DNA of 64,000 bases, from assembly GCF_905120475.1 (NCBI RefSeq), contig NZ_CAJHOE010000002.1:169586-233585 (forward strand), given 5' to 3'. The stretch comes from Campylobacter suis (GTDB lineage Bacteria; Campylobacterota; Campylobacteria; Campylobacterales; Campylobacteraceae). Positions 54,795 through 62,818 of the stretch are shown here, in pieces. Each line of letters starts with the position of its first letter. Positions within the stretch are counted from its first letter, which is position 1. A program made the position numbers and the translations under genes. The notes under the pieces were generated by a model that was given only the letters and a program-made list of their open reading frames with translations, was not told the DNA's origin and ran no database searches.

Positions 54795-55703
54795 ATGGCA
54801 GATGAAATTTTAATTAAAGAGCCAAAAAATGCGAAAGTAACTCATAAGGGCGATTGGAAAATTTCAGATGATATTATTATAGAATGCTATGTAACTGATG
54901 ATAAGCGCCGCCTTTTATCATTGCGTGGAACTGCTAGGGCTATGGATTTAAAAGGGGGTGGAAGTGGTGCGTTGCTTAGAAATTTAAAAGCTGGTTGGAT
55001 ACAACCTTTTTTATCGGACCAGTTAAAAATATGGATTTTAGGGGCAGATACAAAAAGTTTAGGCAGAATTTCAGGTATTGTCGGACCTGCATTTATTCCA
55101 TTTGAGGCAGAGCTTTTTGTTGATGTTTGCAAGGCTTATGTAATGGCTGACAATAAAGGGATTTTAAATGATAGCCAAAGCGCAATCGCAAAAAGATTGC
55201 TTCACATAATGTCTGCATTTGCAAAAGTCGGTATCGTAGCCCTAGTAGATGAAATAACGGGTTATCAAAACCAAAGAGAGCAAGATGAGCTACAAAAAAT
55301 ACTATCAAAATACATTTCAACCGAATTTTTAGAATGGACTAAGCGTTTCCCTGATGAGTTTTACGAACAAATTTTTAGACTTAAAGAGTGGGGGGAGTTT
55401 AAAGCTCATCACAAAATGCCACAAGTAGTAGGCAAAATAACAAATGAAATAGTATATAAACAGCTTCCAGAGGGTGTGCTTGATGAGTTACGCAACAAAA
55501 CACCAAAAAGCCCAAGCGGTAATAACTTATATAAATTTCATCAAAGCTTGACACTAGATACTGGCATACCACACTTAGATAAACATCTAATATCGGTTAT
55601 TACACTTATGAAAGTAGCAGATGATTGGGATGATTTTGTTTATCTTTTTAATAAATCATATGCAAAACACTACCAGCTAAAATTTAATTTTGACAAGGAA
55701 TAA
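54795..55703 (+). CDS. P63C domain protein
   Basis: 302 residues. The N-terminal half (LLSLRGTARAMDLKGGGSG) and the central FIPFEAELFVDVCKAYV with RLKEWGEFKAHHKMPQVVGKITNEIVYKQLPEGVLDEL match P63C-domain phage proteins, whose function is unknown. Followed after 2 bases by an HTH gene. Confidence 0.8.
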   Translation: MADEILIKEPKNAKVTHKGDWKISDDIIIECYVTDDKRRLLSLRGTARAMDLKGGGSGALLRNLKAGWIQPFLSDQLKIWILGADTKSLGRISGIVGPAFIPFEAELFVDVCKAYVMADNKGILNDSQSAIAKRLLHIMSAFAKVGIVALVDEITGYQNQREQDELQKILSKYISTEFLEWTKRFPDEFYEQIFRLKEWGEFKAHHKMPQVVGKITNEIVYKQLPEGVLDELRNKTPKSPSGNNLYKFHQSLTLDTGIPHLDKHLISVITLMKVADDWDDFVYLFNKSYAKHYQLKFNFDKE

Positions 55704-55705
55704 CA

Positions 55706-55939
55706 ATGAGCGATGAAAATCTAATAAAACAAACCTGCAAAGAACTCGGGCTTACATATAAACAGCTTGGGGAGTTGATAGGGTATGGAGAGGAAGCCGT
55801 AAGTAAGGCAGCAAGAACTGATAATATTTCAGCAACAATGAGCAAGGCATTATCACTTTATCTTGAAAATTTAGAGCTTAAAGATAAACTAAAAACGCTT
55901 GACGCTTTATCTGAAATTATAAAACAACTATCCAAATAA
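55706..55939 (+). CDS. small HTH protein paired with P63C
   Basis: 77 residues. CKELGLTYKQLGELIGYGEEAVSKAAR is an HTH-like segment, and the ending LENLELKDKLKTLDALSEIIKQL aligns with the C-terminus of the 48294-48521 product. The two are paralogues in equivalent operon positions. Stop lies inside the terminator stem. Confidence 0.65.
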   Translation: MSDENLIKQTCKELGLTYKQLGELIGYGEEAVSKAARTDNISATMSKALSLYLENLELKDKLKTLDALSEIIKQLSK

Positions 55940-55960
55940 GCGTATATTTTACGCTTATTT
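55934..55960 (+). terminator. terminator after the P63C-HTH pair
   Basis: Perfect 11-bp stem AAATAAGCGTA/TACGCTTATTT with loop TATTT, ending in T residues. It also works in the opposite direction. Confidence 0.75.
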
Positions 55961-55993
55961 TCTACAAATAAACAAATAAAATACTTTAAACTA

Positions 55994-56023
55994 TTGACAT
56001 AACCCGTATAATTTTGGTATAAT
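55994..56023 (+). promoter_or_regulatory. strong promoter of the 25-residue peptide transcript
   Basis: TTGACA (55994-55999), 18-base spacer, TATAAT (56018-56023), with another TATAAT at 56007-56012. The transcript would start near 56030 with the hairpin CGGATTTAATCCG at about 56038-56050. Confidence 0.65.
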
Positions 56024-56075
56024 ACTCTTATCAAAACGGATTTAATCCGCTTTGAAATAAACAAAAGGAGTATCA

Positions 56076-56153
56076 ATGCTAAAGTTTCTGCAGATATTAG
56101 CTTTGATTTTGCAAATCCTTTATTGGGTTTTGCGAATGACAGGGTGGATTTAA
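56076..56153 (+). CDS. 25-residue hydrophobic peptide, type I toxin-like
   Basis: MLKFLQILALILQILYWVLR and five more residues: one membrane helix with two basic residues. Strong ribosome site AAAAGGAG. The site region 56061-56074 (ACAAAAGGAGTATC) is complementary at 13 of 14 bases to 56189-56202 in the same transcript. The message has hairpins at both ends (CGGATTTAATCCG; GTGGATTTAATCCAC; CCCCC-GCAA-GGGGG). These are hallmarks of type I toxin mRNAs, but sequence homology is not recognised. Confidence 0.55.
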   Translation: MLKFLQILALILQILYWVLRMTGWI

Positions 56154-56188
56154 TCCACTCCCCCGCAAGGGGGCTAATAAACCTTAGC

Positions 56189-56215
56189 GATACTCCCTTT
56201 GTAATTATACCATAA
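56189..56215 (-). promoter_or_regulatory. candidate antisense promoter (antitoxin RNA) and SD-complementary segment
   Basis: On the minus strand, TATGGTATAAT places an extended -10 (TATAAT at 56209-56204) so that a transcript would start near 56197 and run antisense through the 25-residue peptide gene. The same stretch on the plus strand is the segment complementary to the peptide's ribosome site. Confidence 0.4.
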
Positions 56216-56225
56216 GGAGTTTATT

Positions 56226-56312
56226 ATGTCAGCAGATTTTTTAGATGTCTTAATGGCAGTAGCTTTTATTGCTACTTGCATTTGGGTTTACCACACAAAG
56301 GCTCAAAAATGA
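56226..56312 (+). CDS. 28-residue small membrane peptide
   Basis: MSADFLDVLMAVAFIATCIW then a short basic end. ATAAGGAG ribosome site. Stop overlaps the next ATG (ATGA). Single helix. Function unknown. Confidence 0.5.
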   Translation: MSADFLDVLMAVAFIATCIWVYHTKAQK

Positions 56313-56515
56313 AAAACGAGCTTTATGATGGCAATGATGAAAGCTTAGCAAAATTTGCTGAGCTTTTATCTAAATACTCAACCGACACAAAAGAACAAGA
56401 ATACCAGGTGCTTGATTTAGCTTATGATTTATTTGTAATGTTGCAAAACCTAGCAAATAATCATAATGCTATGAAAGCTAAAATTTTAAATATCTTAGAG
56501 CCGAAAGGAGAATAA
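56309..56515 (+). CDS. 68-residue acidic phage protein
   Basis: Starts at the ATG 56309 (MKNELYDGNDESLAKFAELL), coupled to the preceding peptide. Helical, acidic, no motif. Directly followed by the antirepressor gene. Confidence 0.55.
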   Translation: MKNELYDGNDESLAKFAELLSKYSTDTKEQEYQVLDLAYDLFVMLQNLANNHNAMKAKILNILEPKGE

Positions 56516-56516
56516 A

Positions 56517-57245
56517 ATGACAGAATTAGTCCCGATTTTACAAACAGAGTTTAATGGTGCTGAAATAAATTCAGTCAATGCAAGAGATTTACACGAAGTT
56601 TTAGAGAGTAAGCAAGATTTTTCAACATGGATAAAAAAGCGACTTGATGAGACAGATGCCGTTGAAAACACGGATTATATTTGCTTCCACAAAAAAATGG
56701 AGGCGAATAATGCCACAATGATAGAATACATCTTAGCCATAGACATAGCCAAAGAAGTTGCAATGCTAGAGCGAAACGAAATTGGTAAGAAAGTAAGGCG
56801 GTATTTTATTGAATTTGAGAAAACGCATAAACATTTTATGCTACCTAAAGATTTGCCTAGCGCATTAAGAGCATACGCAAACGAAGTGGAGCAAAAAGAA
56901 TTAGCGTTAAAACAAAGAGATGAAGCGATACTTACTAAGGCATGGATAGGTAGCAAGCGAGAAGCAACCGCTATGGCAACAGCTTCAACAGCGACACGCG
57001 AAGCCGAACGGCTAAAAATAGAGCTAGATAAAAGCAAAGAGTGGGCTACTATAAAAAGAGTAGAAAAATCCATAGGTGGCAATTATAGTTGGCATAAATT
57101 AACAGCAATTAGTAAAGAGTTAAAAATCGAACGCATTGATGTTTTTGATGCTAATTATGGTGTAGCAAAATCATACCACAAAGATGTGTGGCTTAAAGCA
57201 TATGGTATAGACATAACAAATTTAGAAATAAAAAAAGGAGCATAA
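56517..57245 (+). CDS. AntA/AntB-type antirepressor
   Basis: 242 residues. The AntA/B domain at 1-95 is clear: VNARDLHEVLESKQDFSTWIKKRL, ENTDYICFHKK, YILAIDIAKEVAMLERNEIGKKVRRYFIE. A coiled-coil and a C-terminal DNA-binding-like domain (WHKLTAISKELKIE) follow. Such proteins lift repression by binding the phage repressor. AAAGGAG ribosome site. Confidence 0.85.
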   Translation: MTELVPILQTEFNGAEINSVNARDLHEVLESKQDFSTWIKKRLDETDAVENTDYICFHKKMEANNATMIEYILAIDIAKEVAMLERNEIGKKVRRYFIEFEKTHKHFMLPKDLPSALRAYANEVEQKELALKQRDEAILTKAWIGSKREATAMATASTATREAERLKIELDKSKEWATIKRVEKSIGGNYSWHKLTAISKELKIERIDVFDANYGVAKSYHKDVWLKAYGIDITNLEIKKGA

Positions 57246-57246
57246 A

Positions 57247-57663
57247 ATGAGAAATTTTAACATAGTAATAACCGATGAGAGAGTAATGGTAAAAACCTTT
57301 CGTGCAGAAACACTTCAAGAAGCAAAAGATATGGCAGACATAGACTATACAAACGCTTTTGGCGATGAAGCATCACAGAGCGGTTATAAACGCATACAGG
57401 ATAAAGAGTATGAAATAGGCGTAGAGCTTACAGATGAGTATTTATTAGATGAAGTTCAGGAGGCTTATTGGAATTTTGCAGAAACTGTTCACGATGTGAA
57501 CGAAACCTTAAATGACTGGGTGCCAGAGAGTGTTGTTGAGTTATTTGGCAAAAATGGCAAGTTAAAAGGCAAAATCACAACCTTACAAAGCACTCTAAGT
57601 AAATTACAGCAAAAAATAGCTGATTATGAAAAAGTAAAAGGTCGGAACATAGAAGTAGCTTGA
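57247..57663 (+). CDS. unknown phage protein with C-terminal coiled-coil
   Basis: 138 residues: RNFNIVITDERVMVKTFRAE at the start, acidic middle, coiled-coil end (GKITTLQSTLSKLQQKIADYEK). AAAGGAG ribosome site one base after the antirepressor stop. Not recognised. Confidence 0.6.
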   Translation: MRNFNIVITDERVMVKTFRAETLQEAKDMADIDYTNAFGDEASQSGYKRIQDKEYEIGVELTDEYLLDEVQEAYWNFAETVHDVNETLNDWVPESVVELFGKNGKLKGKITTLQSTLSKLQQKIADYEKVKGRNIEVA

Positions 57664-57684
57664 TGTAAATATTAAGGATAAAAG

Positions 57685-58080
57685 ATGAGAGAGATTAAAT
57701 TTCGCGTATGGGATAAAGAGCTAAGGGTGTTGCGTGACGCTCGGTATATCGACCTTGAAAATGGCGAAGTAAGCTATTGGCTAAACCAAGCAAAAAATAC
57801 CAATATAATAAAGCCATTAAAAAATGTAGAGATTATGCAATGCTCTGGGCTAGAGGATAAAAACGGCACCCTTATTTACGAAGGGGATATTATAGAGGGT
57901 AGGTTTATAAAAGATAACACTACTGCTATTGGGAGAGTGGATTATTTTCATAAAGATACTAAATTTATTTGCCACTTAATAGATGGCGATTATACTCCTG
58001 TTAGTAGTCTTGAGGAGATTGAAGTTCTCGGCAATATCTATGAAAATCCAAAACTTTTAAAGAAAAAGGATAAAAAATGA
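57685..58080 (+). CDS. YopX family protein
   Basis: 131 residues. REIKFRVWDKELRVL, QCSGLEDKNGTLIYEGDII and a later EVLGNIYENPKLL are the three conserved YopX blocks. Common phage family of unknown role with a beta-barrel fold. Overlaps the next gene by 4 bases. Confidence 0.9.
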   Translation: MREIKFRVWDKELRVLRDARYIDLENGEVSYWLNQAKNTNIIKPLKNVEIMQCSGLEDKNGTLIYEGDIIEGRFIKDNTTAIGRVDYFHKDTKFICHLIDGDYTPVSSLEEIEVLGNIYENPKLLKKKDKK

Positions 58081-58277
58081 TAGCTTTTAAAAAAAGCCGC
58101 GAAAAATGGATAAAAGAAATTTTATCCATGCAACAAGCGTGTAGAGATATGGAAACTATCTTGTGCGACCTTGATTTGCTGCTTCAAGCTTATCTGCAAA
58201 GAAAAAGCACAGTGTGCATAGATAGTCGTAAAAAGATAGCGGAAGCGTTAGAGATTTTAAGAGAGTTGAAAGGATAA
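58077..58277 (+). CDS. 66-residue helical phage protein
   Basis: Starts in the YopX stop (ATGA overlap). Helical with Cys pair (ACRDMETILCDLDLLLQAYL). No function recognised. Confidence 0.55.
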   Translation: MIAFKKSREKWIKEILSMQQACRDMETILCDLDLLLQAYLQRKSTVCIDSRKKIAEALEILRELKG

Positions 58278-58279
58278 AA

Positions 58280-58465
58280 ATGAGTAGCCCAGAAAGAGAC
58301 AAAGAATTAGAAACGATAGATAGGCTTATAAAATTTTGTGAAAGACACGATAAAAGGCATAAAATCATAAACAATAAAATTTTACCTATCTTATTTAGGC
58401 TACCTATGCGTAGGTTAGAAAAATTTAGGCGCGATTTAGTAAATATTTACGGAGAAAAAGGATAA
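58280..58465 (+). CDS. 61-residue basic phage protein
   Basis: Helical, Arg/Lys-rich (LETIDRLIKFCERHDKRHKI). AAAGGAT ribosome site, 2 bases after the preceding stop. Not recognised. Confidence 0.55.
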   Translation: MSSPERDKELETIDRLIKFCERHDKRHKIINNKILPILFRLPMRRLEKFRRDLVNIYGEKG

Positions 58466-58468
58466 AAC

Positions 58469-58711
58469 ATGAGCGAGTTTTTAGAGGTTAAAGGCTTATT
58501 ATTAGAGCTAAGAGATACTATAAATTTGCTTTTACCAAAACGCATGTCAGTAGCTCAAATAGCAAACATAACAGGCAAGAGCAGACAGACCATAACAAGC
58601 TTTTTAAAAAGAAAATTTAGCCCTGGGACTGAATATTGGGAAGAAAATGGTAAAATTATGGTGTCTCAAGCTGTAGCCCTTGCACTGTTAAGGAGATATA
58701 ATGAAAAATAG
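58469..58711 (+). CDS. excisionase-like HTH protein
   Basis: 80 residues. MSVAQIANITGKSRQTITSFLKRKFSPGTEYWEENGKIMVS is a winged-helix/MerR-like fold used by excisionases. It overlaps the integrase start by 11 bases, the usual xis-int arrangement. Role inferred from position and fold. Confidence 0.65.
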   Translation: MSEFLEVKGLLLELRDTINLLLPKRMSVAQIANITGKSRQTITSFLKRKFSPGTEYWEENGKIMVSQAVALALLRRYNEK

Positions 58712-59795
58712 CGGTGGCTACAAGGTACGAAATGGCATGATCTATGTCTTTGGTACTGTCGGCGGTAAAAGATACCGCTTCTCTACTAATTTACAAGCGA
58801 CAAATAAAAATTTACTATTTATCGCGCGTAATTACTGGAGTGTTCTTTTAAATAAAATTGATGAAAAAAATGCAGTAAAAGAGCCATCTAAGCTTTGTGA
58901 TTTTTTACTAGAAGTCATAAATTTAAGTGCACACAAGCGCAGTAAGGCGGTGCAAGATGATTACATATCAAAAGCAAAGCGCCTTATTTTGCCATATTTT
59001 AAAGGTTATGGGCTAAATGATATAAAGCCACTTGATTTAGAGAAGTGGCAAACCGAGCTTCTAAAAAGTTATTCAACTACTACCGTTAAACGCGTAAAGA
59101 ATATCCTAAATATGGCGTTAAATAAAGCTACTTTAAACGACATAATCCCTAAAAATCCCTTGCTTTTGGTTGATGGGTTTAGGGTGCATAATGAGAAAAA
59201 AGAGCCATACACCATCGATGAAATGCAAAAGATTTTAACCCACTCAAAGGGGTGGCTAAATGTCTTTTTGCACTTAGCTTTTACCACAGGACTACGCACG
59301 GGCGAGCTTTTGGCGTTAAAATACAGCGATATTGACTGGCAAAATAAGCTAATTTTTGTAAATCGCACCATTACTAAGGGGCAAATTTTACAAAGCAATA
59401 GTATAAAAAATCATAATCGCTTTGTGATTTTAGCCGATTATTTGGTTGAAATTTTAAAGGATTATGACAGCGGTAGCGAGTGGTTATTCCCATCACGGCT
59501 AGGCACACCATACAGCGAGGGCAAGGCTATCGCAAAGCGTTATTTTAAACCGCTTTTACAAAGTATCGGCGTAGAATATAAGACGCTTTATGCGACAAGG
59601 CATACATTTGTGAGCATTTTGAGAAACCACGGAGTAAGCAGAGAGTTTGTGGCTGAACTTGCAGGTCATTCGCAAGAGGTAAGCGATAAATATTACTATA
59701 CAGCACAGCTCACAAACGAAAAAATCAGAGCTGTTAATAATGTCTTTTTTCAGCTAAATTTGGGCTTAAAGGCACAAAGTAGGGCACACCAATAG
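58701..59795 (+). CDS. int: phage tyrosine integrase
   Basis: 364 residues. N-terminal SAM-like core-binding domain (about 75-165). Catalytic residues: Arg in TTGLRTGELLALKYSDID near 200, Lys in the KLIFVNRTITKGQ hairpin, His-x-x-x in ATRHTFVSILRNHG near 297, His in LAGHSQEVSDKYYYTAQ near 320 and nucleophile Tyr in that last block. Recombines attP with the tRNA-Met attB. Ends 54 bp before attR. Confidence 0.95.
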   Translation: MKNSGGYKVRNGMIYVFGTVGGKRYRFSTNLQATNKNLLFIARNYWSVLLNKIDEKNAVKEPSKLCDFLLEVINLSAHKRSKAVQDDYISKAKRLILPYFKGYGLNDIKPLDLEKWQTELLKSYSTTTVKRVKNILNMALNKATLNDIIPKNPLLLVDGFRVHNEKKEPYTIDEMQKILTHSKGWLNVFLHLAFTTGLRTGELLALKYSDIDWQNKLIFVNRTITKGQILQSNSIKNHNRFVILADYLVEILKDYDSGSEWLFPSRLGTPYSEGKAIAKRYFKPLLQSIGVEYKTLYATRHTFVSILRNHGVSREFVAELAGHSQEVSDKYYYTAQLTNEKIRAVNNVFFQLNLGLKAQSRAHQ

Positions 59796-59849
59796 GGCTA
59801 TACTGCAAGAATAGCGAATTTTAGGGACTAAAACGGCAAAAGGCGTAAT

Positions 59850-59900
59850 TCTCATAAGCCGGAGGTCGGGAGTTCAAGTCTCCCCTTTGACACCAGAACA
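59850..59900. repeat. attR, 51-bp attachment repeat
   Basis: Perfect copy of 18643-18693, giving only the 3' part of the tRNA gene. Divergence resumes immediately on both sides (AATT before, TCGT after). Confidence 0.95.
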
Positions 59901-60310
59901 TCGTATTTTAGGGCATTTATAGCGCCTACTTTCGATCTTTCCTTTCTTAATATTTTCTTTAAAAGTGTATCGCTCTATCCTAATAGTGTAACACTTTAAA
60001 AAACAAACGCATTATTATATCTCTCTTTTTCTTGATGATAAATAAAAATCAAGGTAAAAAGCAAATTTTAATCTTTTTCGTGTCATAACAAATACACCTT
60101 TTTACTTTTGCATAAATATGTTTTTGCTTATAAAAATAATCCAATCTTCCATCTCACATTATCCCTACTCAATGTAGCCACAATTATATTCTACTCATTG
60201 TAGCTACAAATTTCATCTTAATCCCATCCACCAAATTTATATTTATATCTTGTAAAAACATAAATCTATATAAAAACACCAACCCTAATATTATAAATTC
60301 TAATCTTAGG
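59901..60310. other. non-coding chromosomal stretch with TTGTAGCTACAA-type repeats
   Basis: No convincing ORF. A 12-bp palindrome TTGTAGCTACAA sits at 60198-60209, with one-base variants at 60172-60183 (ATGTAGCCACAA, two changes) and 60324-60335 (TTGTGGCTACAA). They may be protein-binding sites or iterons linked to the mobilization genes. The rest is A/T-rich and featureless. Confidence 0.45.
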
Positions 60311-60420
60311 GCGAGCATACTCTTTGTGGCTACAAATCTTACAGATTAGTATCACACAAATAGTGCTCGCAAGGTGGGTTTAACACCCTCCTTGACCACC
60401 CGTTTTACCCCCTGATTTAC
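60311..60420. other. possible oriT with nested inverted repeats
   Basis: GCGAGCATACT (60311-60321) pairs with AGTGCTCGC (60362-60370) with one bulge. A second inverted repeat, AAGGTGGGT/ACCCTCCTT with one mismatch, occupies 60371-60393. An A/C-rich strand (CACCCGTTTTACCCCCTG) follows. Inverted repeats some 350 bp upstream of mobC/relaxase genes are typical of transfer origins. No known nic sequence is recognised. Confidence 0.35.
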
Positions 60421-60735
60421 TCTAAAATTATAATCAATTTTACTCATTTATATGTCGCTATTTTTACTAACCATATAAGGACACTATCAGGGGTAATAGT
60501 AGGATTAGATTTTACAAGATAAATCTATCTATAAAAAATCTGCATTTTTATAGCTTTGTAAAATCTTTCTTCATTACCGAAAAAATACCACCTTGTCAGG
60601 TAATATTTTCCATCTAAAAATATAAATTTAAAAAATTTGCATTTTTTAGTAGATTTCGCCATTTTGTTTTTATAACCGTTATAATTTATATTAAAAGAAG
60701 CAGTTCTTTTTTTAAAGAATTTAAAGGAGGCACTA

Positions 60736-61254
60736 ATGCCAGATAACAAATCAAAAAAGACCAGGTCAAATAAGACAATTACTAAAAGGCTTAGAATGAG
60801 CGAAGAGGAGTGGAGAATAATACATGAAAAGCTAAAAAAAGATAAAATTAGCTTCTCTAGCTTTGCTCTCTCATCAATGCTATCAAGGCATATAAAATCA
60901 CCCTTATCAAGAGAGCTTTTATATGAGCTTACTAAAATTGGAGCAAATATCAATCAGATAGCTAAGAAACTAAATAGTGATAAGAGTTTAGATGATATTG
61001 CTCTTGTTATGATATCAAATACAAATGAGTTGCTAGAGCAAATTTATACTGAGCTTGGTAAAAAGAGAGTAAGTCAGACAAATGATAAAAACAAACATAT
61101 AGACGATAGTATGCCAACAATATTAAACGATACCATAAATATAGATCCTCTAGCTATAAATTTTAAAGATACTACTATACCTAAACATCTAGTCTCTGAA
61201 AGCACACCTAAAAATGCCTTAAATCACACTCAAGGACAAAGCCATGTTGGTTAA
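60736..61254 (+). CDS. MobC-like relaxosome accessory protein
   Basis: 172 residues. Residues 15-110 follow the MobC layout: ITKRLRMSEEEWRIIHEKLKKDKISFSSFAL, then RELLYELTKIGANINQIAKKLNSDKS, the RHH-type domain plus the conserved 'GxNINQIAKxLN' helix. The C-terminal 60 residues are disordered. AAAGGAGG ribosome site. Overlaps the relaxase gene by 11 bases. Confidence 0.8.
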   Translation: MPDNKSKKTRSNKTITKRLRMSEEEWRIIHEKLKKDKISFSSFALSSMLSRHIKSPLSRELLYELTKIGANINQIAKKLNSDKSLDDIALVMISNTNELLEQIYTELGKKRVSQTNDKNKHIDDSMPTILNDTINIDPLAINFKDTTIPKHLVSESTPKNALNHTQGQSHVG

Positions 61255-62680
61255 GTTTTTACCTACCTATACGGGTGGAGGGCTAGGGAGTATAAACTAT
61301 TTATTAGATGAGAGGGTAGAGAAAGGAAGTGCTAGGGTATTAAAGGGAAGTGAGATGCTAACTAGAGCCATCATCTCTGAAATCCCCTTTAAGCAAAAAA
61401 CCTGCTTTGGAGTACTTAGCTTTGAAGAAAAGCAAGATCAACTAACCTCTTCTCAAAAGCTTCAAATCATAAATGACTTTGAAAAGGCACTGCTTGGCAA
61501 TATGCAAAATAGGGTTAATGTATTATGGGTAGAGCGCTCTGATAAAGAATTAAATTTTATCATCCCAAAGATAGACTTAGAAAGTGGTAAAAGCTTTAAT
61601 CCCTATATGGCTAAATACGATCAAACAAAGATAGACTATCTAAAAAGAGCTATAAATATAGAGTATAGCCTAACAAGCCCAGATGACATTAAAAAGCAAC
61701 AAAGTATATCAGCAAGTAAAAAGAATGAAAAACTCTATAACTTCATAAAAGCCTTAGACGATAAACTCAAAGATCTTGCAGTAAGAGCAGAGATAAACAG
61801 TAGAGATGAACTTATAAATTTCTTACACAATGATGGGTTTGAGATACTGAGAATAACTAAATCATCTATAACCTTAAAAGATTTAAATACAAATGCCAAA
61901 TTTAGATTAAAAGAAGGAATATATAGCAGTGATTTTACTCTGACACAAATAACTCCAAATCCATATCAAGAAGACACTACCGCTACAAAAGAGTCCCTAG
62001 AGCAAGACAAGCGTAAAGAGTTAGAGCATTACAGAGATAGGGTAGCTAAGCTTATAGCAAAAAGAGATGAGCATAACAGAAGAAAATATAAATTTTTTAT
62101 CCAAGATGAGTTAAATAGCAATCAATCAATAAAACAAATAAATAATATAGGAGAAGAATATGACAGCAAAAATGACACCACTGGAGCAAGCCTTACTGAA
62201 AAAGAACGAGGAGCTATCTATAAATCTATTAATAAACAATCACATAAAAAAGAGGGTAGCAGAAAAACTAGCAACACAATCACAAACGATAACACAGCTA
62301 GAAGCGGACAAGACCTGCTTATTGCAAGAGCAGCTGAGCAAGAGCAAAGAGATAGAGAATTTGCAAACAAGCTTGCTAGAGAGCAGCAACAAAATAACGA
62401 GCTTGAATCAGCAATTGCTAGACTTGAAAGAAGAATCTCTAGCCAAAGAGCAGCAAATGAGCGAGAACTTAGCATCCTTAAAGACAGAGCTAAAAGAGCT
62501 TATTCAATATGTCAATCAAAGCTTCAAAGATATGAACTCAGACTATCAGAGCTTAAACTCACAACAGAAAAATTTACAACAGTACTTAAGGGATTTGGAG
62601 AGCATTTTAGAGCAACTATAGAAAAACTTAAAAAAGATATTTCAAGAAAGGTAAAAGATAACTGGGATATGCAGATGTGA
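61244..62680 (+). CDS. MobA-type relaxase, HEN motif altered
   Basis: 478 residues. The N-terminal relaxase domain is recognisable (TGGGLGSINYLLDER; CFGVLSFEEKQDQL; WVERSDKELNFIIPKIDLESGKSFNPYM). In MobA/MbeA relaxases the last block reads H-x(6)-E-x-N. Here the His position is Arg and about three residues are missing, leaving only E-x-N, so catalysis may be lost. The C-terminal half is a charged coiled-coil whose DNA also encodes a second protein in another frame (62160-62621). Confidence 0.75.
   Translation: MLVKFLPTYTGGGLGSINYLLDERVEKGSARVLKGSEMLTRAIISEIPFKQKTCFGVLSFEEKQDQLTSSQKLQIINDFEKALLGNMQNRVNVLWVERSDKELNFIIPKIDLESGKSFNPYMAKYDQTKIDYLKRAINIEYSLTSPDDIKKQQSISASKKNEKLYNFIKALDDKLKDLAVRAEINSRDELINFLHNDGFEILRITKSSITLKDLNTNAKFRLKEGIYSSDFTLTQITPNPYQEDTTATKESLEQDKRKELEHYRDRVAKLIAKRDEHNRRKYKFFIQDELNSNQSIKQINNIGEEYDSKNDTTGASLTEKERGAIYKSINKQSHKKEGSRKTSNTITNDNTARSGQDLLIARAAEQEQRDREFANKLAREQQQNNELESAIARLERRISSQRAANERELSILKDRAKRAYSICQSKLQRYELRLSELKLTTEKFTTVLKGFGEHFRATIEKLKKDISRKVKDNWDMQM
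62160..62621 (+). CDS. MobB/MbeD-like coiled-coil protein nested inside the relaxase gene
   Basis: 153 residues in a different frame from the relaxase. ATAGGAGAAGAAT gives a strong ribosome site before the ATG. MTAKMTPLEQALLKKNEEL and a continuous coiled-coil (SLLESSNKITSLNQQLLDLK) follow. ColE1-type plasmids nest mbeB and mbeD inside mbeA in the same way, and such proteins help relaxosome assembly. The long open frame plus ribosome site argues for real coding in both frames. Confidence 0.65.
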   Translation: MTAKMTPLEQALLKKNEELSINLLINNHIKKRVAEKLATQSQTITQLEADKTCLLQEQLSKSKEIENLQTSLLESSNKITSLNQQLLDLKEESLAKEQQMSENLASLKTELKELIQYVNQSFKDMNSDYQSLNSQQKNLQQYLRDLESILEQL

Positions 62681-62790
62681 AATAAAAGATAAAAGATAAA
62701 AGATGAAAAAGAAAAAAACGAAAAAATGAAAAAAGATGAAAAATAGTTAAATGAAGAAAAGGTGTATTTGGATGTTTTTAGATAAAGGGT

Positions 62791-62800
62791 GGGGGGGGGG
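62791..62800. repeat. G10 homopolymer tract
   Basis: Ten consecutive G between the relaxase gene and the adhesin. Tracts of this length are slippage-prone in Campylobacter. It is not inside a long ORF (a short ATG frame from 62773 ends right after it). Confidence 0.85.
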
Positions 62801-62818
62801 TAGAAAGGGGTTTTAATA

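Larger units (their letters stand above)
18643..59900. mobile_element. mosaic lambda-head / P2-tail prophage integrated in tRNA-Met
   Basis: A 41.2 kb prophage bounded by a perfect 51-bp direct repeat. The integrase lies at the right end and the intact tRNA at the left. A divergent control point at 42212-42316 separates a leftward arm (early, replication, packaging, head, tail, lysis) from a rightward arm (repressor, accessory, recombination, integration). All expected structural modules are present and open, so it may be inducible. The CI repressor has the residues for RecA-stimulated self-cleavage. Whether it still excises is not known. Confidence 0.95.
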
